From UBA7332 sp051648105 (GTDB taxonomy: Bacteria > Bacteroidota > Bacteroidia > Bacteroidales > UBA7332), in assembly GCA_051648105.1 (NCBI GenBank), contig JBOFEN010000007.1:1-16800 (forward strand): DNA of 16,800 nucleotides. Direction: 5' to 3'. The notes below the pieces were generated by a model. That model was not told where the DNA came from, did no database searches, and saw only the letters and a program-made list of their open reading frames with translations. This document shows, piece by piece, positions 1 through 6,293 of this stretch (position 1 is the first letter of the stretch; each line of letters starts with the position of its first letter). A program made the position numbers and the translations under genes.

Positions 1-586
1 CTTTGCAATGAGAAAATGATGTGACTTCAGCCAAAAATGGACACGAAGTAGAGCAGATATATCGTAGTCGGTTAAGCTAAGGATGCTAATTCGCTTATAT
101 CCGTATGAGAAGCAGCTCGAGATATGTAGTACAAGGAAAGTAGGGAAATAAAGATTCTATCTATCCAGTTGATTGATTGGAGGAAATATCAAAGATAAGA
201 GGATTGAACTTGATATAGGCTAGGGTTTGGGTGTATTTCATGAATCCAAGAAGAACCGATATAAAGGGATAGGATTAGGCACGATCTATCCATTCGTAGC
301 CACTTGCGGTTAGAGGTGAAAGATAAAAAGAGCAAAGGATGAAATCTAAGAACATAACAGTTCTATTGTATAGCTGCCCTGCTACAACGTTGCGAACCTG
401 AAAAATATAATTTTAAAAGGATATACGCATATTTACATAGCCTACAGTTGATAGGTGGCTAGATAGGTGAAAACTAATGATTTACCACAAGCTTCACCTA
501 TTAGAATAAGAGTATGATAGATGATTTCATACATAACAATTGATTATAAGTGTATGTTTTATAGCTTAATTGAACCTTATTTACTA
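1..586. other. Gene-free stretch, probably decayed coding DNA
   Basis: No intact ORF of useful length is present. On the plus strand two adjacent frames give protein-like stretches broken by stops. Roughly 92-300 is in one frame and includes the short runs YPYEKQLEICSTRKVGK and HESKKNRYKGIGLGTIYPFV. Roughly 304-461 is in another frame and includes LRLEVKDKKSKG and LLQRCEPEKYNFKRIYAYL. This pattern suggests one ancestral gene with a frameshift and several nonsense changes, but I cannot name a family. The stretch lies just downstream of the minus-strand DUF6527 gene, where further genes of that operon might once have stood. No tRNA, CRISPR or clear terminator was seen. Confidence 0.3.
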
Positions 587-979
587 TCAGCCCATATTAC
601 GGTACTCAAAACTATATGGATACATTAAAGCACTGCAGTAGATAATTAATCCACTTTTTAATTTTAGAATTCTTGTTCTTTTCTTATTCATCTTCTTATA
701 TGGTTCTGCCGCACACCAGTCTATTTGATTATATTTAATAAAATAGTGAGATTTACACGGATATTCATAATTTCCAATAGATGGACTTAGAGATACACTA
801 TCTCCATCAAAATAAAGCTTCCAATCTTTTGGAGAAAATAGAGTGACGACCTCTTTACCACAACCACATGCACATAAATGAACGGCTACGGAATACTTCA
901 TAGATATATAGAGTATTCCTGACTCCAATGAGTCAGGAATGAACTCTACAAATTCTGGGTTAATAACTTTATTTTTCAT
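587..979 (-). CDS. DUF6527-family protein, putative partner of bacterial ubiquitin-like conjugation
   Basis: A 130-residue soluble protein without signal peptide or membrane segment. Seen directly: a CACGCGK cluster at residues 36-42, a following Trp (W53) and FDGDSVSLSPSIGN at 57-70, then CKSHYFI at 75-81. The Cys/His placement (C36, C38, C40, C75, H78) looks like a metal site or a Cys/His active centre. From memory this is the DUF6527 pattern, a family that commonly sits beside ThiF/E1, JAB peptidase and multi-ubiquitin genes (Bub-type operons); I could not search to confirm. The ATG at 979 lies 3 bases after the stop of the E1-like gene, so the two are surely co-transcribed. The biochemical role is not established here; processing or transfer of a ubiquitin-like protein is a guess. 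Confidence 0.75.
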   Translation of the reverse strand: MKNKVINPEFVEFIPDSLESGILYISMKYSVAVHLCACGCGKEVVTLFSPKDWKLYFDGDSVSLSPSIGNYEYPCKSHYFIKYNQIDWCAAEPYKKMNKKRTRILKLKSGLIIYCSALMYPYSFEYRNMG

Positions 980-982
980 TAC

Positions 983-2071
983 TTATTTTGCTATTTCATT
1001 AACAGGAATAGAGTAAACTATATTGTTATCCGCATTGCCTTCGTCAACGTAATAGTTCATCATCCGCTTCCATTTTGTTACCATAAGAATTGCAGCTAAT
1101 GCATTCAACTCAGCAATCTGAATATTGCTAGAATATTCATCTTCTATACCTACTTCGCAACCGAATGCATCCCCAACATGATTGTAATGCTCAGGGTACC
1201 CTGTTGTTACACGGATTAGCCCCATTAAGCCTCTCGGCCCTTTAATAAGGCCAAGGCCAGAGTCAATAAATGGAATGGTTTTTTCGATTAAATGTCGAGC
1301 AATATTGTTTCTCGCATCAACGGTATCAACGCATATGAAGACAAAATCCATCTCGTCAAGTTCTGCAATATTAGATGATGTCACTTTTACAGGATGTTCA
1401 AAAATAGCCTTATGCATATTGCTATAGATATTTTTTAGATAAGTCACCTTCATCATGCATTCGCTAAGTATACTGGTGCTTGCCACACCAGGACACCTAT
1501 ATGCATTATGCGTATTAAAAAGATCATCGTCAAATAGATGGATCTCTTTTAATGGCATCTTTGCTAAAAAATCCAATAAATACGCTCCCGTTCCTCCAAG
1601 CCCAATTATTGCGACCTTTTGCTCTTTAAAACAATCTGAAAGTGATGCAATATCTGCACGTGTAGCATTAGTCTCAGCATATAATAAAACCGAATCTTCA
1701 GACTGTTGAACTACTTCGTTCTTCAATCTCTCACAGGCTTGCTTATCAGTAGCAAATGCAGGAGAAGAAATCGTATTGTAATAAGTTACAACCTTTTCAT
1801 AGAATGTTGGATAATTTTTGTCTGCGTAATTGTCGGGTTTGCATGACAAATAATGCTCACTCTTAAGACCGTCTCCATGATTGCGCAACAGATCATCATT
1901 TACAAGGGATAAAACCAAACTCCTATCAATGTTGCGAGGTCTTTCACCCAACCAATAAGCTGTATAATCTCTTGGCTTTAGGACTTTATCACCTGAAATA
2001 TCTAAAGGCATTATTAGCATTCCGCCTTTTACACTATTTTCACTATTAAGATAAGGTACATGGTGGATCAC
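983..2071 (-). CDS. E1/ThiF-like adenylyltransferase with N-terminal DUF6791-like domain
   Basis: Predicted ATP-dependent activating enzyme that adenylates the C-terminus of a ubiquitin-like protein. Residues 1-110 resemble the domain found ahead of ThiF in these operons (DUF6791-like: YWLGERP near 39, a CKP then YEKVVTYYN near 77-99). The Rossmann ATP site is GLGGTG at 157-162, followed by FDDD (180-183), N186, N189 and R192 (the E1/MoeB FDxDxxxxxNxxR set), K208 and the CVDTVDAR motif at 247-254. Candidate thioester cysteines are C193 and C305 (in GCEVGIEDEYSSNIQIAEL). The 362-residue frame begins with GTG. No ATG exists on this strand between 2072 and 2160, while in-frame protein-like sequence (FIILEVRGGFLV) continues upstream to a TAG at 2138-2140. 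The true start is uncertain and the N-terminus may be truncated. It is operonic with the DUF6527 gene and divergent from the JAMM gene. Confidence 0.82.
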   Translation of the reverse strand: MIHHVPYLNSENSVKGGMLIMPLDISGDKVLKPRDYTAYWLGERPRNIDRSLVLSLVNDDLLRNHGDGLKSEHYLSCKPDNYADKNYPTFYEKVVTYYNTISSPAFATDKQACERLKNEVVQQSEDSVLLYAETNATRADIASLSDCFKEQKVAIIGLGGTGAYLLDFLAKMPLKEIHLFDDDLFNTHNAYRCPGVASTSILSECMMKVTYLKNIYSNMHKAIFEHPVKVTSSNIAELDEMDFVFICVDTVDARNNIARHLIEKTIPFIDSGLGLIKGPRGLMGLIRVTTGYPEHYNHVGDAFGCEVGIEDEYSSNIQIAELNALAAILMVTKWKRMMNYYVDEGNADNNIVYSIPVNEIAK

Positions 2072-2179
2072 TAAGAAACCACCACGTACTTCTAATATTA
2101 TAAATATGCTAGCACAGAAAGAGCCGTTAAGTAATTTCTATATAAACGAAACTATTCACGGATTAGCTATTAATAAAGT
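2072..2179. other. Divergent intergenic region between E1-like and JAMM genes
   Basis: This 108-base AT-rich gap should hold both divergent promoters. No consensus TAnnTTTG box was found; the nearest is TAGTTTCG on the minus strand at 2147-2154, with one mismatch. Minus-strand positions 2072-2137 read in frame with the E1-like protein and look coding, so part of this gap is probably former or actual coding sequence. No ATG is present on the minus strand here. Confidence 0.4.
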
Positions 2180-3439
2180 ATGAGATATAAAAATTCGGAT
2201 AGAAACGTAGAACTAGTAGTCTGCAATGATTTGCTCTATTCTGTCTACAATAGATGTATGGCAAACTATCCAAGAGAAACGGGAGGAATGCTTGCGGGCA
2301 GATACTCACAGGATAAACGGACTGCTTTTATTGAAAGAATTGTAATACCTTCAAGAGAATCGAGCTCCGTAACGGAATATGAAAGGTCAACAGAGGGAAT
2401 GGAAGCAGAGTGGAAGGAATTGGCATCACAAGGAATCTTCTATTTAGGAGAATGGCATTCACATCCTAATGGTAATTCCCCATTTAGTTTTAAAGACCTC
2501 ACAGCAATGAGAAGAATTGCAGAGGAGGATGGTGTTATGATAGAAAATCCAATACTCCTCATAGTAGGTCTGAATAAATGCGGTATAAGATCTCATGCAA
2601 TTTATATATATAGTGATAATAATCTTTTTAAATATAAAGAAATGATAGACTTTAAAGAGTTGTTTTCAGGTTTGCAGAGTGAGATGCAAGAATCTTTAAA
2701 CTTAAATAGAAGATGTATTCCACATATGGGAAGTATGGGCGATGCCTCTGAAACACATTGGATTAATTTTTTATCCACTTATCTTCCTGACAAGTACAAG
2801 GTTGATAAAGCAATGGTTATTGATAGCGAAGGTAATGTAAGTCAACAGATAGACATTGTTATTTACGACGCCTTATATACGCCTTTCATTTTTAATCATG
2901 ATGGCTTTAAATATATTCCGGCAGAAGGAGTATACGCTGTTTTTGAAGCTAAACAAGACATTAAAGGGAATATAAAATATGCAGCGGAGAAGATTGAAAG
3001 TGTAAGAAAGTTAAAACGAACATCAATGTCTATGATTGCATCCGGCAAAAAACATGAAGAAAGATCTCTTTCTAAAATAATTGGTGGTATTCTTACAACT
3101 GATTGCTCTTATGCCAATACAACAACAATAAAGCAACAATTGAAATCATTGAATGGATTCCAAACGATTGATTTAGGGTGCAGCGTTTCTTACGGTAGTT
3201 TTTATGTGGATTATAAAGGCGAAGACCGCATCAGGACAGAAGATAGAGGTTTTGAGCCATACGAGAAATTCTATCGAGAAAGAATAGTTCAAGAAATACA
3301 TTTCAATAAGAATGATCATTCATTATTTACATTCTTTCTTCAGTTAGTGCATTATTTAAAACAGATAGGAACTGTGCCAGCTATCAATGTTAATGCCTAC
3401 CTTAAAGCTGTTGAAGAAGAAATAGATTTGACTTTCTAA
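2180..3439 (+). CDS. JAMM/MPN isopeptidase fused to DUF6602-like PD-(D/E)xK domain
   Basis: A 419-residue two-domain cytosolic protein. Residues 10-140 form a Mov34/MPN/JAB domain with all JAMM zinc-site residues in place: E33 in RETGG, H93 and H95 in HSHP, and S103xxD106. Such enzymes cleave isopeptide bonds or trim ubiquitin-like proteins. From about 186 to 400 the chain matches what I recall of DUF6602: GDASETHW at 187-194, QIDIVIYD at 223-230 and FEAKQD at 255-260. The order E191 ... D225 ... E256-x-K258 fits a PD-(D/E)xK nuclease core, so a DNA- or RNA-cutting effector is plausible but inferred. The ATG start is 108 bases from the divergent E1-like start. The fusion joins a deconjugase to a putative nuclease, which suggests nuclease control by a ubiquitin-like modifier. 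The gene appears intact. Confidence 0.85.
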   Translation: MRYKNSDRNVELVVCNDLLYSVYNRCMANYPRETGGMLAGRYSQDKRTAFIERIVIPSRESSSVTEYERSTEGMEAEWKELASQGIFYLGEWHSHPNGNSPFSFKDLTAMRRIAEEDGVMIENPILLIVGLNKCGIRSHAIYIYSDNNLFKYKEMIDFKELFSGLQSEMQESLNLNRRCIPHMGSMGDASETHWINFLSTYLPDKYKVDKAMVIDSEGNVSQQIDIVIYDALYTPFIFNHDGFKYIPAEGVYAVFEAKQDIKGNIKYAAEKIESVRKLKRTSMSMIASGKKHEERSLSKIIGGILTTDCSYANTTTIKQQLKSLNGFQTIDLGCSVSYGSFYVDYKGEDRIRTEDRGFEPYEKFYRERIVQEIHFNKNDHSLFTFFLQLVHYLKQIGTVPAINVNAYLKAVEEEIDLTF

Positions 3440-3637
3440 TAGATGATTATAACAATATTAATCTTATAGAATCGGCAATAACTTATTATAGGGCAGAAGA
3501 AGTGAATCTTTGATACCCTCAATTTAACTTTAAGAGAAATCTACAGTGTCATACTTTTAATTGAATTTGAAAATTCATTATTAAATCTGATTTATTCTCC
3601 TGTCAATGAGAAAGATATACTAAATAAAAATCATTAG
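3440..3637 (+). pseudogene. Decayed coding tract downstream of the JAMM gene, family unknown
   Basis: Two short plus-strand stretches in neighbouring frames look like parts of one protein. Up to 3510 one frame reads DDYNNINLIESAITYYRAEE and then VNL, ending at a TGA at 3511-3513. From 3512 the next frame runs 41 codons to a TAG at 3635-3637 and includes TLREIYSVILLIEFE and LIYSPVNEKDILNK. No plausible start codon serves either piece. The composition (many L, I, E, N, Y) is protein-like rather than random. A single indel near 3511 would join them. I do not recognise the family; it could be a lost 3' gene of the neighbouring defence-like cassette or an unrelated relic. Confidence 0.35.
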
Positions 3638-3644
3638 GACAACA

Positions 3645-3683
3645 AACCTACACAGTTACGGCAATACCGTAACCGTGTAGGTT
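3645..3683. terminator. 17-bp inverted repeat, likely transcription terminator
   Basis: Left arm 3645-3661 and right arm 3667-3683 are complementary at 16 of 17 positions (one A/C mismatch) around the five-base loop CAATA. The right arm is followed by a moderately T-rich run (CTTCTCATTTCATTC) on the plus strand, and the left side gives a T-rich run on the minus strand. It lies between the plus-strand JAMM gene and the minus-strand lipoprotein gene that converge here, so it may stop transcription from both sides. Confidence 0.65.
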
Positions 3684-3792
3684 CTTCTCATTTCATTCAC
3701 GCCTAGCTGATGAGGGATTATAAAAAAAAAGACTTTTTCAAGGGGACTCATATTTTCTTCAATAAATATAAGGGCTGAGTTAATAGTTAAGG

Positions 3793-4623
3793 TTATAATT
3801 GAACTGTCATTATAGCTCTATTCTCTTCACCCGTACCACGTGTCCACATATATAATTTGGTGCCATTAGGAAATGGAGAACCTGTGATATAAATATCACT
3901 ACCACTTTTCATTTCATTACCAAATTGAAGTGGGCCATTAGGTGTAAAACGCCAATAATATGCAGTAGTATATTCTACCCAACCAAAAAGAATTTTTTTA
4001 GATGCATTGACCCTAATGGCTTGTTGATTCCCTTGCGTACCAATGCGAGCACTAAACTTCCTATCACTTGTTTTTACATATACCTGATTTATACCATTTT
4101 CCACTGTTTTTACTAGAGTAGGATATTCTTTTTGCAATTTAAGAAAGTATTCATTGTATGAATTAAATTCTCTAAAATTACGTTTTTCCCCTGCGATATA
4201 TACACAACCTTCTTCATTTAATGTTATAGCCTTAGTGTAATTAAATAGTGGCATATAAATTGATAAATCTGAAGCATCTTTATCATTAAAAATAAATCTG
4301 TCATTATATTCTGATTTTATAACACTATACTCTTCTATATTTAAAACACTTAAAATAGACTCCACAGCCTCACTATGAACTCTATACATTGACTTAAAAC
4401 CTAGTTGTTTTGACTCCCACAGCAAAAGCTCATCATTCGTGAGTAAAGATAGAGAATCAAGTAGGTTTTCGTATTCTAATTCTGTATCAAACGATAAAAC
4501 ATTATTAGCAACACTTCGATTTGCGATTTCACTAGTTGTAAAATTTGCATTTAGATTTAAATCATCGTTAGAATTACAAGATGATAGAATAACGATTAGG
4601 CATGATAAAAAAACTTTTTTCAT
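3793..4623 (-). CDS. Predicted surface lipoprotein, unknown function
   Basis: A 276-residue protein with a clear lipoprotein signal: MKK, a hydrophobic run, then the lipobox VILSSC with C16 as the lipidated residue, followed by an Asn/Asp-rich linker (NSNDDLNLN). The N-terminal half is helical and acidic (LLDSLSLLTNDELLLWES around residues 54-71). It resembles Bacteroides-restricted lipoprotein families such as DUF4848 (uncertain). The C-terminal half is Gly/Tyr/Trp-rich and probably beta-stranded (KILFGWVEYTTAYYWRF, then GSPFPNGTKLYMWTRGTG). It starts 38 bases after the beta-barrel gene on the same strand and may be the operon's last member. It is much more AT-rich than the receptor genes, so it may have been acquired separately. 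The role is unknown; a surface-exposed partner or cargo lipoprotein is a guess. Confidence 0.7.
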   Translation of the reverse strand: MKKVFLSCLIVILSSCNSNDDLNLNANFTTSEIANRSVANNVLSFDTELEYENLLDSLSLLTNDELLLWESKQLGFKSMYRVHSEAVESILSVLNIEEYSVIKSEYNDRFIFNDKDASDLSIYMPLFNYTKAITLNEEGCVYIAGEKRNFREFNSYNEYFLKLQKEYPTLVKTVENGINQVYVKTSDRKFSARIGTQGNQQAIRVNASKKILFGWVEYTTAYYWRFTPNGPLQFGNEMKSGSDIYITGSPFPNGTKLYMWTRGTGEENRAIMTVQL

Positions 4624-4661
4624 TTCTTGTTAGTTTTAAAATGTTATTATTGACAAAATAA

Positions 4662-5285
4662 TTACTTAAACAAAGGCACAGAGAGTGAAATAGCAACCTC
4701 CTTGCTCTTCTCTACATTGTTTACAAAAAGAGCATTCTCGTATATGCTTTTGAAACCATGCTTGTAGTAGGCAGCTATCTCCATACTATTTTTAAAGCGA
4801 TAGCCCAGTTTAACAAGAACAGGACAGTCAAAAACCTGCTTATTCCCATTAGAGAGCAGTTGGTCTGTACGGAAAAGAAGCGTGGGTTCTACACCTAGAC
4901 CGATACGCATACCCTGCCAAAGGTGGTAATTGATAACACCGCTAACTGCTCCTCCCCAGAGCCAAGCTTTATCGTTGCAGGAAATTATTCCATTCTCCCC
5001 CATCTCTTGGCTATTTACCTCGCCTTGCTGCACCTTACCCAGTATAGAAGCATCGACAGAGTAACGGTCAGATAAATTAAAGTGAAGTTGATAACCCAAG
5101 TTGAACCCCATGCCAGGCTTCCATTTTGTAGCAAGGCTGGTTGTTCCATCTGCTCCGTTGTGGTAAGAGAAACTGGTATATTCTCCTAATGTACCTGTAG
5201 AGGTTCCTACTACAAGACTTGATGTTTGCGAAAAACAGCTCAGACTAACTGCAAAGCAGGTAGCCAATAATAAAATTTTCTTCAT
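4662..5285 (-). CDS. Small outer-membrane beta-barrel protein
   Basis: A 207-residue exported protein. The signal peptide is about residues 1-20 (MKKILLLATCFAVSLSCFSQ, then TSS). The Cys at 17 loosely resembles a lipobox, but cleavage after FSQ fits a Bacteroidetes OMP. The mature part shows alternating polar/aromatic strands typical of 8-strand barrels (FNLGYQLHFNLSDRYSVDAS, YHLWQGMRIGLGVEPTLLF, PVLVKLGYRFKNSMEIAAYY) and ends in the strand VAISLSVPLFK. It resembles the outer_membrane_beta-barrel / PorT-like class of Bacteroidetes. It lies 37 bases after the DUF4249 gene on the same strand, so it belongs to the receptor operon, perhaps as an accessory barrel or lipoprotein partner. The exact role is unknown. 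Confidence 0.75.
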   Translation of the reverse strand: MKKILLLATCFAVSLSCFSQTSSLVVGTSTGTLGEYTSFSYHNGADGTTSLATKWKPGMGFNLGYQLHFNLSDRYSVDASILGKVQQGEVNSQEMGENGIISCNDKAWLWGGAVSGVINYHLWQGMRIGLGVEPTLLFRTDQLLSNGNKQVFDCPVLVKLGYRFKNSMEIAAYYKHGFKSIYENALFVNNVEKSKEVAISLSVPLFK

Positions 5286-5322
5286 ACGTTTTTAAAATTT
5301 AGTTGATAACTATTATTTTGGT

Positions 5323-6282
5323 TTAAATATTGTCTAGCCACTCGGTTTGTATCATTCGTGCCCCCCCAAGCACACCTATACCTTGTTTTACATTGGTATA
5401 GCTAGGAAGAATGGGCGAGAGTCCTGAATTACCTAGTTTGTTATTCTCTAACTCATTCAAATTCTCGAGGTAGCGATAGAATGGTTCAGAGAGGGAGTAA
5501 AGCGTGATTCGGTATTTATTCTTGTAGATGGAGTGAACATCATCATACACCTCATCGTAGTCAGGTCGGTAATTCGTATTCAAACGAAGAGTATAACTGC
5601 GCCCTTGAATGTACGAGTCATCCCAATAATAGAGCTGCCAACGATTACTCTTCGAAGGCAAGAAGATTTCATCCAGCCCCGACACCTCATTCAATAAGGG
5701 TTCATCCTTTAGCTCTAATTCAAGTGGGAAACAGCTCTCACTGTATTCCGTATTATACCAAAAGAACTCCTTTCGCTCTATCCGCACACCGTAGTAGTTC
5801 GATGTCTCTGCATCGTCACTGAAGGTGATGTGAAACTGTAGGGTATTACTCTCAAAAGGTTTGCGTTTAAGTTCGATTTTTTCGAGTGGAAAAGGGTTGG
5901 GGATAACCGTATGCGAAGAGATGGCTGGCAAATTGGGGTGCGAGGCGTAAAGCTCTACTTTGGCTTCGGAATTCCAACTACCCACGGTGTAGTAGCAGGC
6001 TTCGGGAATGGAGGAGGTAGCAGTTTCGTTCCAAAAAACAGTTTGCTCTACACCGTCTACTAACAGCTGAATGGTTGCAAGAATGCCCTGCTCGCTTACC
6101 TCACTCTTACTTTGAACAGGTATGCTGCGCGAAAGGTGAATCAGTGTGGTATCTGCAGTACCTGGAAAGCTGTAAAGAACCAGTTTTTTGCTGACCTTTA
6201 TATCCCCCAATTCAAAGGGGTATGAGCATGCTGCAACAAGGAGCACTAGGGGCAGCAGGAGTATAATCATTTCTCTCTTCAT
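5323..6282 (-). CDS. DUF4249-family lipoprotein, partner of the TonB receptor
   Basis: A 319-residue lipoprotein with signal MKREMIILLLPLVLLVAAC; C19 is the lipidated Cys. It has the DUF4249 layout: an opening strand KLVLYSFPGTADTTLIHLSRS with the family theme (surface statement of ligand-binding-like beta domains), a VDGVEQTVFW segment near 73, a YASHPNLPAISSHTVIPNP region around 111-129, and a C-terminal GIGVLGGARMIQTEW. DUF4249 proteins are Bacteroidetes-specific and are usually encoded right after an STN-containing TonB receptor, as here (11 bases between the stop and this ATG). By analogy with SusC/SusD they may sit on the receptor as a lid or capture protein, but this is inference. The substrate is unknown. 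Confidence 0.88.
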   Translation of the reverse strand: MKREMIILLLPLVLLVAACSYPFELGDIKVSKKLVLYSFPGTADTTLIHLSRSIPVQSKSEVSEQGILATIQLLVDGVEQTVFWNETATSSIPEACYYTVGSWNSEAKVELYASHPNLPAISSHTVIPNPFPLEKIELKRKPFESNTLQFHITFSDDAETSNYYGVRIERKEFFWYNTEYSESCFPLELELKDEPLLNEVSGLDEIFLPSKSNRWQLYYWDDSYIQGRSYTLRLNTNYRPDYDEVYDDVHSIYKNKYRITLYSLSEPFYRYLENLNELENNKLGNSGLSPILPSYTNVKQGIGVLGGARMIQTEWLDNI

Positions 6283-6293
6283 TGTTTCTTGTT

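Noticed and set aside
3721..3792. A-tract with GACTTTTTC near the end of the lipoprotein gene as a terminator
   Set aside because: The possible stem leaves a one-base loop and the alternative stem is only five pairs with a long loop.
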